Positions 15,525-25,076 of a stretch of 57,803 nt of DNA are shown piece after piece. The notes under the pieces were generated by a model that was not told the origin of the DNA, did no database searches, and saw nothing but the letters and a program-made list of their open reading frames with translations. A program made the translations under genes and the position numbers. Source of the stretch: Rhodocyclaceae bacterium (GTDB lineage: Bacteria; Pseudomonadota; Gammaproteobacteria; Burkholderiales; Usitatibacteraceae); assembly GCA_020247395.1 (NCBI GenBank), contig JADCJC010000092.1, forward strand, positions 1 to 57,803. Reading direction: 5' to 3'. How positions within the stretch are numbered: the stretch's first letter is position 1; the number at the start of each line of letters is the position of its first letter.

Positions 15525-16264
15525 TTCATTTCCCGAATAAGTTGGCGCGTGTGCAGCGACTTGTCGCCAAGGTGATGGTTGATGACACGACGCATGAGTT
15601 GTTTTGCTTGAGCGAGTGTGAGCGCATCAGAAAGCTCACCCCTGGCGAGCGCCAATATCGTGCTGCCAGCCAATTTCACGGGTTCGACGGCCCCAACCTC
15701 TTGCTGGCTGGTCAGACGTACCGGGCCCCGCTCTACTACGTATAAATACTCCGCTTGCGCATCAATGGCTGCATCAGAATCTGCTTCGCGGGCGAGTGTC
15801 AGACCGTATCCGAGCTCTTCGAGCAGCTTGAGTTCAAAACGGCGCAGCACAATCTCAATTTCCCTTGATAACTGGCTGCTCGTTTGTAATCCCGCCAGTG
15901 CGCAAATTGTCTCGGAGTATCGTTCAAACAACTGCTCATGCGCATCATCTTTTGCAGCCAGCTTCAGCAATAGCTCATTCACGTAGAACGCCGCCATTAG
16001 CGCTGCGCCACGAATCTGCGGATTGATACGCTGGTGATCGGCCGCTTTTAACGTTTTCATGTCCGCCTTGCCAAACCACTCAAGCGAGAGTGGTTGAAAG
16101 GCGTTTAAGGCGTACTTGCTGGCTGAACCACGCTTCGCGCCTTTGGCGACCATCGCCACACGACCGTGCGACCGCGTGAATGTTTCGAGGATGAGGCTGG
16201 TCTCTTTGTATGGATAGCTGTGAAGCACAAAGCCATCACTGGCGAAGCTGCTCGACGTTCTCAT
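15521..16264 (-). CDS. recO: DNA repair protein RecO
   Basis: RecO binds single-stranded DNA and, with RecR, loads RecA onto SSB-coated gaps in the RecF pathway. The 247-residue protein has the N-terminal OB-fold (DGFVLHSYPYKETSLILE near residues 10-27), the GAKRG basic loop, and an alpha-helical C-terminus. The zinc-binding cysteines of some RecO proteins are not seen. It starts five bases after era ends, the usual rnc-era-recO order. Confidence 0.94.
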   Translation of the reverse strand: MRTSSSFASDGFVLHSYPYKETSLILETFTRSHGRVAMVAKGAKRGSASKYALNAFQPLSLEWFGKADMKTLKAADHQRINPQIRGAALMAAFYVNELLLKLAAKDDAHEQLFERYSETICALAGLQTSSQLSREIEIVLRRFELKLLEELGYGLTLAREADSDAAIDAQAEYLYVVERGPVRLTSQQEVGAVEPVKLAGSTILALARGELSDALTLAQAKQLMRRVINHHLGDKSLHTRQLIREMK

Positions 16265-16269
16265 CCCAA

Positions 16270-17166
16270 CTATTGATAGCCGTATTGTTTAACCAGCGCT
16301 TCATCGTCGGCCCAGCCTTTTTTGACGCGCACCCAAAGTTCGAGATAAACCTTGCCATCAAACATGGCTTCCATGTCCCGCCGCGCATCGGTACCGATTC
16401 GTTTTAGCCGTTCACCATTTGCGCCGATGATCATCGCTTTTTGCGTCTGCTTTTCGACAATGATCGTCGCAAAAATTCGTCGCAGCGTACCCACCACCTC
16501 GAATTTTTCGATCATCACACTGACGCTATACGGAAGCTCGTCGCCGACTTGACGGAACACTTTTTCACGAATGAACTCCGCTGCGATAAACCGTTCGGAC
16601 TTGTCCGTCAGCTCATCTTCGGAGTGGATGGCAGGCTGCGCAGGAAGCAGTGGACGTATGACCCGCTTGAGCTCCTCGATACTGCCAGGGTTTTTGATAC
16701 TGACCGGCACCACTGCGGTGAAGGCGAAACGTTGCTGCAGATCAGCCAGAAAGGGGAGCATCCTTGATGGTTCCTTGACACGATCGGACTTCGTTACCAC
16801 GAGCACCACTTTCGCTGACGATGGCAGCGCCTTGAGCACCGCCTCATCGGCTTCGCCAAATCTGAGTGCCTCGACCGCGAACACGACAACATCGGCGTCA
16901 TCGGCAGTGTTAGAAACGGTTCTATTCAACACCCGATTTAACGCGTTCTGGTGGGTCTTCTGAAACCCTGGCGTGTCGAAAAAAAGAAACTGGGTGTTTG
17001 CATCGGTGAGGATTCCGGTGATGCGGTGGCGGGTGGTCTGCGCCTTGTTCGACGTGATGCTCACCTTTTGTCCAACCAGATGATTCAGCAAGGTTGACTT
17101 GCCGACGTTCGGCCTGCCCACAATGGCGATCGTGCCACAGTGAAACTCCTCGCGCGACCCAATCAT
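16270..17166 (-). CDS. era: GTPase Era
   Basis: Era binds the 3' end of 16S rRNA and assists 30S ribosome assembly. From ATG 17166 the protein is 298 residues with P-loop GRPNVGKST at 17-25, DTPG near 65, the TKSD G4 motif, and a C-terminal KH domain ending in WVRVKKGWADDEALVKQYGY. The frame is open to 17292, but that part lies inside rnc; the chosen start leaves eight bases after the rnc stop. Confidence 0.97.
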   Translation of the reverse strand: MIGSREEFHCGTIAIVGRPNVGKSTLLNHLVGQKVSITSNKAQTTRHRITGILTDANTQFLFFDTPGFQKTHQNALNRVLNRTVSNTADDADVVVFAVEALRFGEADEAVLKALPSSAKVVLVVTKSDRVKEPSRMLPFLADLQQRFAFTAVVPVSIKNPGSIEELKRVIRPLLPAQPAIHSEDELTDKSERFIAAEFIREKVFRQVGDELPYSVSVMIEKFEVVGTLRRIFATIIVEKQTQKAMIIGANGERLKRIGTDARRDMEAMFDGKVYLELWVRVKKGWADDEALVKQYGYQ

Positions 17167-17174
17167 GCTGTTCG

Positions 17175-17861
17175 TCACGCGATGCCTTTGGCTTGAATTT
17201 TGGCGATAATTTTTGCTGCGGCGTCTTGTTCGGCAGTGCGGCGTGTGGCCCCGCGCCCTTCCACCTTGAAGGCTGGTCGCTCTGTTACACACTCGACGTA
17301 GAAGATCTGCCGGTGCGCCGCGCCTTCAATTCGCTTCACCATGTACTGCGGCAATTGATGCCCACGCGCTTGCAGCCACTCTTGAAGCGCGGTTTTGGCA
17401 TCCTTCGAGGGATGTTCTTGTTCCGGCGCATCAAGCCGGGAAGCAAACAGACGCTTGACCAGCCCTTCTGCTGCAACAAAGCCACCGTCAAGAAACACCG
17501 CGCCGATGAGCGACTCAACAGCATCTGCCAGAATGGAGGGGCGCAACGCCCCTCCCGTCTTGATTTCTCCAGCGCCGAGTCGGAGAGAACCGCCCAGCGC
17601 GTTTTCTTCGGCAATCGCGGCGAGTGATGTTTGATTGACGAGGTTGGCTCGCAGCCGACTAAGCTCTCCCTCCGGCATTGCGGGAAATTTTGCGAAGATA
17701 AGCTCGGCGATGGCCAAGTTCAGCATCGCGTCGCCAAGAAACTCAAGGCGCTCGTTGTGAGGCGTGCCAAAACTGCGATGGGTCAACGCTTGCACCAACA
17801 AACTCTGGTCCCGAAATACGTAGCCAAGCCGCTCCGCCAGCGGGGATGCCGACGCGCTCAC
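17175..17861 (-). CDS. rnc: Ribonuclease III
   Basis: RNase III cuts double-stranded RNA, including the rRNA precursor stems and many mRNA leaders. The 228-residue product has the catalytic signature ERLEFLGDAM at residues 38-47 with the metal-binding Glu and Asp, and a double-stranded RNA-binding domain from about residue 158. The start codon is GTG 17861. It follows the DUF4845 gene by six bases and precedes era. Confidence 0.97.
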   Translation of the reverse strand: MSASASPLAERLGYVFRDQSLLVQALTHRSFGTPHNERLEFLGDAMLNLAIAELIFAKFPAMPEGELSRLRANLVNQTSLAAIAEENALGGSLRLGAGEIKTGGALRPSILADAVESLIGAVFLDGGFVAAEGLVKRLFASRLDAPEQEHPSKDAKTALQEWLQARGHQLPQYMVKRIEGAAHRQIFYVECVTERPAFKVEGRGATRRTAEQDAAAKIIAKIQAKGIA

Positions 17862-17867
17862 GGGCTG

Positions 17868-18305
17868 TTACTTGCCAGGCGCAGTACTCACCGCGAAGTC
17901 GATGAGTAATGTGTACCCAGGGAACAGTGCAACTTGCGCCTGCCAAGCAGCACTCACGACGGTGTCGTTGTTTTCTTTAGTAATGTCTAAATCTGCGCCT
18001 TTAAGCACCTGAATGTTTTCGATCACTCGGCGCTGGTCAAAATTGTTTCGGATCTCGGCTACGCTACCAGTCTTGACCTGTTCACTGGTCGCCATCGCCT
18101 CCATGACCTTCTTTACCGAGAAATATTCGATGTAGTGGGGAAATAGTTTTAGGCCACCCAATACCATCACCCCGCCGACAACGAGATACAAACAGAGGGT
18201 GATAAAGCCAACGCCGCGCTGTTTCGAACGTGGCGCACGTCGAGCCGCCAGCAACGGACGAATCCGCAGTAGAGGGAGGGTAATCGTGGCTGGTTTCATA
18301 TCCAT
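17868..18305 (-). CDS. DUF4845 membrane protein
   Basis: A 145-residue protein with a basic N-terminus, RSKQRGVGFITL just before a single transmembrane helix (about residues 33-55), and a periplasmic domain. This layout, between lepB and rnc, is the standard position of DUF4845 proteins in betaproteobacteria. The N-terminus resembles a pilin-like type III signal, but no function is proven. A second ATG two codons in (18299) is also possible. Confidence 0.85.
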   Translation of the reverse strand: MDMKPATITLPLLRIRPLLAARRAPRSKQRGVGFITLCLYLVVGGVMVLGGLKLFPHYIEYFSVKKVMEAMATSEQVKTGSVAEIRNNFDQRRVIENIQVLKGADLDITKENNDTVVSAAWQAQVALFPGYTLLIDFAVSTAPGK

Positions 18306-18330
18306 ATCTGTCTGTTGCGTTCGTAGGGCG

Positions 18331-19344
18331 TTATTCGATCGCGGTACCGATACGTTTCAGGCTACCGAAGTTCATCCAAACCAACACCGCTTTGCCAACG
18401 ATGTTTTCTTCCGGCACAAATCCCCAATAACGGCCATCGTCGCTGTTATCCCGACTGTCGCCCATCATCAGGTATTGGCCATCTGGAACTTTGCAGGTCA
18501 ACCCCTCTGCATTGTAAGTGCAATTCGACCTGTTTGGAAACTGCCTGACCCGAGCCAGATCCAATGATGGCAGGCGGGGATCAACCATCATTTGATGTGG
18601 CTTTTCCGCTAACTTCTCGGTAAACGTCTCAAAAAATCGAACGCCGCCGCTCTCGGTGTCCGTATAGGTGCCGCTCGATTGCGTCAACACCGGTTTGCCG
18701 TTGACGGTCAGACGTTTTTCCTTGTAGGAGATGGTGTCGCCTGGCGTGCCAATGACGCGCTTGATGAAGTCCTTGGACATGTCTTCCGGATAGCGAAACA
18801 CCATCACGTCACCAGCTTTGGGCAAATTAACATCAACAATTTTCTTGTTCACCACCGGCACACGAATGCCATAGGTGAACTTGTTCACCAAGATAAAGTC
18901 GCCGACCAGCAGCGTTGGGACCATCGAGCCTGACGGAATTTTGAACGGCTCGAACAAAAAAGAGCGGAGTAAAAAAACGATGAGTATCACCGGGAAGAAA
19001 CTCTTGGCCATTTCCACCAGCACAGGATCCTGGGTTCCTGCTTTACGTTGTTTGCGGAAGGCCAATGAATCGACCAGCCAGATCAAGCCGGTGGCGGCGG
19101 TTGCGGTCAACAATACCGCGGCAAAACCCATCACCTCCTTAAAGGTAAGCATGGCCAGCGACGCGATGAACAAAACCGGCCAAGCGATCTCAAGCAAGGT
19201 GTGAATCACCGATGTCGACCGGTCAGGCGCACTAGTGGTCTGCCCCGAAGACGTTGTTACCACCTCTTTGCCGACAAACAAACTTGCCACGACGACGACT
19301 AGGCTCGCTGCAATCGCCAACCATCCAAGCATTTCCCAATTCAT
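18331..19344 (-). CDS. lepB: Signal peptidase I
   Basis: LepB removes Sec and Tat signal peptides at the outer face of the inner membrane. The 337-residue protein has several N-terminal membrane segments, the catalytic Ser140 in PSGSM, the catalytic Lys195 in DFIKRVIG, and the GDSRDNSDD box near residue 300. N-terminal hydrophobic segments run to about residue 92, slightly longer than the E. coli enzyme. It follows lepA by 120 bases in the same direction. Confidence 0.96.
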   Translation of the reverse strand: MNWEMLGWLAIAASLVVVVASLFVGKEVVTTSSGQTTSAPDRSTSVIHTLLEIAWPVLFIASLAMLTFKEVMGFAAVLLTATAATGLIWLVDSLAFRKQRKAGTQDPVLVEMAKSFFPVILIVFLLRSFLFEPFKIPSGSMVPTLLVGDFILVNKFTYGIRVPVVNKKIVDVNLPKAGDVMVFRYPEDMSKDFIKRVIGTPGDTISYKEKRLTVNGKPVLTQSSGTYTDTESGGVRFFETFTEKLAEKPHQMMVDPRLPSLDLARVRQFPNRSNCTYNAEGLTCKVPDGQYLMMGDSRDNSDDGRYWGFVPEENIVGKAVLVWMNFGSLKRIGTAIE

Positions 19345-19464
19345 AGATTACTTCCAACTCATTTAACAATGTGTACGCATCTTTACAGCAAATTGTGCGC
19401 TACGACAGCCGGTTGCGACCAACCCCCAACGTGACGCCATCGGTGACACTGGGCCGGGTACCAA

Positions 19465-21258
19465 CTACTTATCCCCAATCTGCAAAACCGCGAGAAAGGC
19501 TTCTTGCGGAATCTCAACGCTGCCAACCTGTTTCATGCGCTTCTTGCCAGCCTTCTGTTTTTCCAGCAGCTTACGCTTGCGTGAAATATCTCCACCATAA
19601 CATTTGGCGATTACGTTTTTGCGCAACGCCTTAATGTTTTCACGGGCGATAATATTCGCCCCAATCGCCGCTTGCACTGCAACATCAAACATTTGACGCG
19701 GAATCAACTCGCGCATTTTTGAGGCAAGTTCGCGACCGCGATACTGACTGTTTGCGCGATGAACGATCAGCGATAACGCATCAACTTTTTCACCGTTGAT
19801 GAGTATGTCCAACTTAACTAAATCGGAAGGACGGTATTCTTTAAACTCGTAATCAAGCGATGCATAGCCACGCGATACCGACTTCAGTTTGTCAAAGAAA
19901 TCCATCACCACTTCATTCATCGGCATTAGGTAGGTGAGGATCACCTGTCGGCCGTGATACTGCATATCGACTTGCACGCCGCGTTTCTGGTTGCACAAAA
20001 TAATCACCGATCCCACATATTCCTGCGGCATCATCATGGTGGCGGTGATGATCGGTTCGCGAATTTCTCGAATCTTGGACAGTTCGGGCAACCTAGACGG
20101 ATTCTCGATTTCAATCACCGTGTTATCCATCAGCAGCACTTGATAAATCACAGTTGGAGCCGTGGTTATCAGGTCCTGATCGAATTCGCGTTCCAAGCGC
20201 TCCTGCACAATCTCCATGTGCAGCAATCCCAAGAAGCCGCAGCGGAAGCCAAATCCCAACGCCTGAGATGTTTCCGGCTCAAATCGAAGGCTGGCGTCGT
20301 TCAACTGCAGCTTGGTCAGTGCATCACGCAGGCCATCATACTGATTCGATTCAACCGGATACAAACCGGCAAAAACCTGTGGCTTGATCTCCTTGAAGCC
20401 CGGCAGGGCAGCCGGCGCGGGCCGATCTTGCAAGGTTATGGTGTCGCCTACCTTGGCCGCCTTAAGTTCCTTGATGCCGGCGATGACGAAACCGACTTCG
20501 CCCGCCTTGAGTTCCGAGCGCGGTTGTGACTTTGGTGCAAACACACCGACCTGCTCACATAAGTGCTGCGCCCCCGTCGCCATGAAAAGGATCCTGTCTT
20601 TCGGCCTGAGCACACCATCTATGACTCGCACCAGCATGACCACACCAACATAGTTATCGAACCACGAATCGATAATCAGCGCTTTGAGCGGCCCGGATGG
20701 ATCCCCTTTCGGCGGTGAGATACGCGTTACAACGGTTTCAATCACATCGTCGATACCAATACCCGTCTTGGCGCTGCAACGGACTGCATCGTGTGCTTCG
20801 ATACCGATAATGTCCTCGATTTCGTCGATCACCCGATCAGGATCGGCTGACGGCAAGTCGATTTTGTTGAGTACCGGAAATACCTCTACACCCAGGTCGG
20901 TCGCGGTGTAGCAGTTGGCAACGGTTTGTGCTTCGACTCCTTGTGAGGCATCGACCACAAGTAATGCGCCCTCGCAGGCAGACAATGAGCGTGAGACTTC
21001 GTACGAAAAATCGACGTGCCCGGGCGTGTCGATCAAGTTCAACTGATAGGTTTGACCGTCCCGCGCCTTGTAGGTCAGGGCGGCTGTCTGTGCTTTGATG
21101 GTGATACCGCGTTCTCGTTCTAGTTCCATCGAATCAAGCACCTGAGATTCCATCTCTCTGGACGACAATCCACCGCAGCGTTCGATAATGCGATCGGCCA
21201 AGGTGGACTTGCCATGGTCAATGTGGGCGATGATGGAAAAATTGCGGATGTGATTCAT
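19465..21258 (-). CDS. lepA: Elongation factor 4 (back-translocating GTPase LepA)
   Basis: LepA is a ribosome-bound GTPase that affects translation initiation and elongation under stress. From ATG 21258 it is 597 residues, the normal family length, beginning [19 protein letters not shown] with the P-loop at [16 protein letters not shown] and NKIDL follow, and the LepA-specific C-terminal domain includes [15 protein letters not shown]. An ATG three codons upstream (21267) is possible. It begins the lepA-lepB-DUF4845-rnc-era-recO block. Confidence 0.97.
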   Translation of the reverse strand: MNHIRNFSIIAHIDHGKSTLADRIIERCGGLSSREMESQVLDSMELERERGITIKAQTAALTYKARDGQTYQLNLIDTPGHVDFSYEVSRSLSACEGALLVVDASQGVEAQTVANCYTATDLGVEVFPVLNKIDLPSADPDRVIDEIEDIIGIEAHDAVRCSAKTGIGIDDVIETVVTRISPPKGDPSGPLKALIIDSWFDNYVGVVMLVRVIDGVLRPKDRILFMATGAQHLCEQVGVFAPKSQPRSELKAGEVGFVIAGIKELKAAKVGDTITLQDRPAPAALPGFKEIKPQVFAGLYPVESNQYDGLRDALTKLQLNDASLRFEPETSQALGFGFRCGFLGLLHMEIVQERLEREFDQDLITTAPTVIYQVLLMDNTVIEIENPSRLPELSKIREIREPIITATMMMPQEYVGSVIILCNQKRGVQVDMQYHGRQVILTYLMPMNEVVMDFFDKLKSVSRGYASLDYEFKEYRPSDLVKLDILINGEKVDALSLIVHRANSQYRGRELASKMRELIPRQMFDVAVQAAIGANIIARENIKALRKNVIAKCYGGDISRKRKLLEKQKAGKKRMKQVGSVEIPQEAFLAVLQIGDK

Positions 21259-21349
21259 GGTGGGCATAAGCCTGTGATGCAGGGATTGTGGCGTGACCAT
21301 CCGGTCGAGTTGCGGGGTATGGAGGCCGTGGGGGGCCGCATGAAGAACA

Positions 21350-21369
21350 AAGGCACCCGTGGGTGCCTT
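21350..21369 (-). terminator. Probable terminator between the glutaredoxin-like gene and lepA
   Basis: A nine-base inverted repeat (AAGGCACCC with GGGTGCCTT) lies between the two genes. On the minus strand it is followed by TTTGTTCTT, a weak T tract, so read-through into lepA is likely. Confidence 0.5.
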
Positions 21370-21411
21370 CAAAGCGAAATAGCTCTAAATTTTAGCCCAA
21401 TACCGGGGCAA

Positions 21412-21690
21412 TTACGAGCGGTCGCTAAACGCCAAACCCGTAGCGGATGTCCATCGGAAGCGGTCGAAGTGATAATGGCAGATTTCTACGCCCGTCTCCG
21501 GCTCGCCAAGGAGCAATACCGGCACTAATTCTGAGAATCGATCTTCGAACGCAGGATGAGCATCGAGGTCGATTTCAACGATCTCGACCGATTCCCCCGC
21601 CCCCCCTGCTGAGATGAGCGCCGCATTTAACTCGGCACGCATCGCCTCGCAGAGGTGGCAATAGCTACGGCCAATCAGGGTTAGACGCAT
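21412..21690 (-). CDS. Glutaredoxin-like protein (DUF836 type)
   Basis: A 92-residue thioredoxin-fold protein with the redox motif Cys11-His-Leu-Cys14 just after the first strand and VPVLL as the cis-proline region. Such proteins reduce disulfides or glutathione mixed disulfides in the cytoplasm; the partner is unknown. Its ATG overlaps the degP stop by one base, so it is coupled to the envelope-stress genes, a common betaproteobacterial arrangement. Confidence 0.85.
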   Translation of the reverse strand: MRLTLIGRSYCHLCEAMRAELNAALISAGGAGESVEIVEIDLDAHPAFEDRFSELVPVLLLGEPETGVEICHYHFDRFRWTSATGLAFSDRS

Positions 21691-23291
21691 TACTTCGCGT
21701 CCGGCCTCAACGTCAGATATCTTGCCGGTGTATCTTCGCGTTTGACCAACAAAGCCACTGGCTTCTTGTCTTCAAGCTTTGCGACCAGATCGTTGAACTG
21801 GGCGGGAGACTTGATTTCGGTGGTATTGAGCGAGAGGATGGCGTCCCCCGGGCGGAGACCAATCTTAGCGGCCGGTCCGGAGACCTCGATGATGATTACC
21901 CCAGAGGTGATCGACATTGATTTGCGATCATCCTCATCCACTTCCTCGACAATGAGGCCTAGTCGGTTCGGTTTTAACGCGGGCTTATCCTGTTTATCTG
22001 CGTTCGGTTTGGCCGGCGTTGCTCTTTGCACACGCGGCGCGTTCGCGTCTTCCGGCGCTTCCACCACAGGTAACGTGATTTCTTTCAGCGAGCCGCTTCG
22101 CCACACCGACAGTGTTACCTTGGTTCCGGGCACCTTCGGGAAGATGATGCGTTGTACGTCGACGGCCGACTTTACGGCCTTCCCGTCAACTTTTTGGATA
22201 ATGTCACGCGCCTTTAACCCCGCTTTTTCCGCTGGCGTGTTTGGTTCGATACTCGCGACCATCACACCCGCGTCTTTCTTGGGTAGTCCTAGCGCCTCAG
22301 CAAGATCTTCCGAAAACGGCGTCGGGTCGAGCGCGACACCGATGCGGCTGCGGCGAACCTTGCCCGTCGTCATTAGCTGGTTGGCAACTTCCATCACCGT
22401 GTTGATCGGTATGGCAAATGAAATTCCAAGGTACCCGCCGTTACCCGTGAAGATCTGCGAGTTGACCCCGACGACTTCGCCGCGGGTACTAAACAATGGA
22501 CCGCCCGAGTTACCCAAATTGACGGCTGCATCAGTTTGGATAAAAGGTGCGAAGTCGCCTGTATCGCGCGACTTAGCACTGACAATTCCTGCCGTCACCG
22601 TATTTTCAAAGCCGAACGGTGAGCCGATGGCCAGCACCCATTCACCCACTTTCAGCTTGTCTGAGTTGCCGATGTTCACCTTTGGCAGCCCGGTAGCGTC
22701 AATTTTCAACACGGCCACATCCGTGCGGTCGTCGGCACCAATCACCTTAGCCTTGAATTCACGCTTGTCGGTGAGGGTTACCGTCACTTCGTCGGCGAAC
22801 GCCGGCTGGGGCCGACCAGTTGCATCCACGCCGCCGTTGATCAACACCACGTGCCGATTGGTGATGATATAGCCATCTGAGGAAATGATGAAGCCCGAGC
22901 CCTGGCCGACGTCGCGCAGCGGCGCGTCTGGCGAAGGCGCGCTCGGCGCGCGAGGATTACGGCGCGGATTCTGCGGGTTTTGCGGACTCTGCCGAGGCAG
23001 TGGCAACGCATCCGGCGGCATGAATCGCCGGAAAAACTCGTAGAACTGTTCGTTGTCTTCAGGAGATGCCGCGCCGCCGCGTCCAGCGGATCGCGCCTTG
23101 GTACTGACATTGACTACCGAGGCACCTTCTTTTTCAACCAACTCAGAAAAGTCGGGCAACATCACGCCACGCCCGGAACCCGCGCTTTGCGCGAATGCGT
23201 CTGGCTGGCCGCCAATCAAACCAAAAGAAAGAACGCCTGCACCAATGAAACTAGCAACAGACACTGGCAATAAAGCGAAACGTTTTGACAT
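21690..23291 (-). CDS. mucD: Periplasmic serine protease, DegP/MucD (Do) family
   Basis: This protease and chaperone handles misfolded envelope proteins. The 533-residue product has a signal peptide ending DAFAQ (residue 35), a catalytic triad His147 (TNRHVV), Asp191 (DRTDVAVLK) and Ser262 (GNSGGPLF), and two PDZ domains in the C-terminal half. A proline/asparagine-rich loop at about 95-125 precedes the protease domain. It is fourth in rpoE-mucA-mucB-mucD, whose sigma factor it helps control in related bacteria. Confidence 0.95.
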   Translation of the reverse strand: MSKRFALLPVSVASFIGAGVLSFGLIGGQPDAFAQSAGSGRGVMLPDFSELVEKEGASVVNVSTKARSAGRGGAASPEDNEQFYEFFRRFMPPDALPLPRQSPQNPQNPRRNPRAPSAPSPDAPLRDVGQGSGFIISSDGYIITNRHVVLINGGVDATGRPQPAFADEVTVTLTDKREFKAKVIGADDRTDVAVLKIDATGLPKVNIGNSDKLKVGEWVLAIGSPFGFENTVTAGIVSAKSRDTGDFAPFIQTDAAVNLGNSGGPLFSTRGEVVGVNSQIFTGNGGYLGISFAIPINTVMEVANQLMTTGKVRRSRIGVALDPTPFSEDLAEALGLPKKDAGVMVASIEPNTPAEKAGLKARDIIQKVDGKAVKSAVDVQRIIFPKVPGTKVTLSVWRSGSLKEITLPVVEAPEDANAPRVQRATPAKPNADKQDKPALKPNRLGLIVEEVDEDDRKSMSITSGVIIIEVSGPAAKIGLRPGDAILSLNTTEIKSPAQFNDLVAKLEDKKPVALLVKREDTPARYLTLRPDAK

Positions 23292-23367
23292 ATTTTCCTT
23301 CTTACAAGTTGAATCGCCGGGTGACCCCGGCGAGCATCAGATAACAGCACATAATCACGCAAAGCGT

Positions 23368-24423
23368 CTAGCGGCGACGGGACACGCTTTCTGCTATGGC
23401 TTGTACCGCACCAATCGGAACTTCACCCATCACGGTAACCTGGTAGTCCGCTACCGGCCTGATGACCACACTGATCGGACCATCGTCACTGACTTTGCTG
23501 CTCGGCTGGACAATATTGCCACCGTTGCCCTCGACAAACACGGACACATGCAAAAGGCCATCAGTATAGACGAGGTGCGTAACCGGCTCTTTGCGACCAG
23601 TCAAATTTCGCACCATCTCCATGACTTTCCTAAACCCCGATGGAAGATGCCCGACATGCCATCCTGTGTCGGCCGACTTGACGCCATCCTTTACCGAGTA
23701 GTCCTTCTGCCAGCCAGACGACTTTTCCCAACGAGAACGTACGTCCTGCCGCGACACCGCTCCGCTCACATCGACCTGCGTAAACATAAATTGTTCCAGC
23801 AATTGGCTCTTTTCATTGAAGAGCTTAGCCCGCAAAAGTAATCCAGTACCCAATTCAGCGCACAATTTTTGCAGGTAGCGCATGTTGTCCCGCGGCTCAA
23901 GGATCACCCACTGGCAGTCGTGACCGGCTACACGCTCAATGTTGCCAAGCTTAACCTTATAGTTCTCGGCTATTGCGCTGGGCGAACCTGAAACCAACGA
24001 GGGGAAAAAACGTCCAGTGGAACGGCGGTCCACCCGAACCATCTTTTGCTCAGGGTGATAGCAAAATAGTTCTTCGTTGCGCCGAATCACCTCAAACAAC
24101 GGCCCGTCAAGCATTTCGAGCTTTTCGTGCTCGTTACCTTGTTTATCGACGACATGCGTAATACGTGAAGTTGCCGAACCATCAGTGGTTTGGTGAACGT
24201 AAACCCCCGTGTAAGGCAATTCGCGAGCCGACTTTGCCATCCGTTCTAACCATTCTCCAGCGCTCTTCGGCTGCGCAACGGTCACAGTTGGCAAGATCAA
24301 GCAGAAAATGCAGAGGAGCAATACCCTTGCCTCAAAGGCGTCAAAGAAGGCCTCAAAGGACCGCGCTGACCTGCCCTGCCCGCTAGTTCCCGCAGGGCAA
24401 TTCAATTTCAAGTTTTCCAACAT
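23368..24423 (-). CDS. mucB: Sigma-E regulatory protein MucB/RseB
   Basis: RseB/MucB binds the periplasmic part of the anti-sigma factor and protects it from cleavage until envelope stress. The 351-residue protein has a long N-terminus with a hydrophobic segment (about residues 36-50, ending TVTVAQ) that probably acts as signal, then the MucB/RseB N-terminal domain (WLERMAKSARELPYTGVYVHQ) and a C-terminal domain. ATG 24423 is chosen; a GTG two codons earlier is also open. It follows mucA. Confidence 0.92.
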   Translation of the reverse strand: MLENLKLNCPAGTSGQGRSARSFEAFFDAFEARVLLLCIFCLILPTVTVAQPKSAGEWLERMAKSARELPYTGVYVHQTTDGSATSRITHVVDKQGNEHEKLEMLDGPLFEVIRRNEELFCYHPEQKMVRVDRRSTGRFFPSLVSGSPSAIAENYKVKLGNIERVAGHDCQWVILEPRDNMRYLQKLCAELGTGLLLRAKLFNEKSQLLEQFMFTQVDVSGAVSRQDVRSRWEKSSGWQKDYSVKDGVKSADTGWHVGHLPSGFRKVMEMVRNLTGRKEPVTHLVYTDGLLHVSVFVEGNGGNIVQPSSKVSDDGPISVVIRPVADYQVTVMGEVPIGAVQAIAESVSRRR

Positions 24424-24484
24424 TGCCACGCTATTTCTTCACTATTTCCGTATCGACCTTGTTGTTACACATGCCACCACCATG

Positions 24485-24991
24485 CTACCGGCCTGCCTCG
24501 CGCTTGGTGGAGGCTGCTTGAAACGCCTCCGGATTCGTAAACTGTCGATGAATTGCCAAATAATCGTTAACTCGCACCTCGGCAGGGTCAGGCCCGACGG
24601 CGACTGGCCGCGGTGCCACCTTCTGCACAAGTTGGACAGGCACGACCGTTCCACTCTGCTGTTTGAACGCGACCACGGCAATCGCCGACACGGTCACCAC
24701 AGACGCCGCCAGTGCCAAGGCCATGCGGGTACGTTTGTCAACCGGTGCGACTCTGATCGCCGACGGGGCTAACACCGTGGGCTCATGCGCAAGTTTGGCA
24801 AAAATGGCGGCCGCGCAGCGCTGCTGCCTATGTACCTCACCAGACGTCGCACCCCGAAGGGTTTCGCCGATCAGGTGGTAGTGGTTCCAACTCTCGCGTT
24901 GCTCGGCATCGGAGCCTAAGCCACGGATTACCCGAAGGGCATCTTCTCGGTCAAGCTCGCCATCCATCAATGCGGAAATCTGTTCGTTCAT
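24485..24991 (-). CDS. mucA: Anti-sigma-E factor MucA/RseA
   Basis: RseA/MucA holds RpoE inactive at the inner membrane and is cut by regulated proteolysis under stress. The 168-residue protein has the N-terminal anti-sigma domain (MNEQISALMDGELDREDAL and SWNHYHLIGETLRG), one transmembrane helix at about residues 90-108, and a periplasmic tail. GGAG precedes the ATG. It lies 85 bases after rpoE, and its order with mucB and mucD matches the family operon. Confidence 0.92.
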   Translation of the reverse strand: MNEQISALMDGELDREDALRVIRGLGSDAEQRESWNHYHLIGETLRGATSGEVHRQQRCAAAIFAKLAHEPTVLAPSAIRVAPVDKRTRMALALAASVVTVSAIAVVAFKQQSGTVVPVQLVQKVAPRPVAVGPDPAEVRVNDYLAIHRQFTNPEAFQAASTKREAGR

Positions 24992-25076
24992 TACTAATTC
25001 TCCGATACGCTTGGTGTGCTCATTTGGAGTTCTCGTTGCTTATACCCTGAAGTTCCACGAAAAACCTTGCCCCAAG

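Noticed and set aside
21742-22872. A 376-codon plus-strand frame opposite the degP-like gene
   Set aside because: Antisense to a complete protease with intact triad and PDZ domains; no motif in the product.
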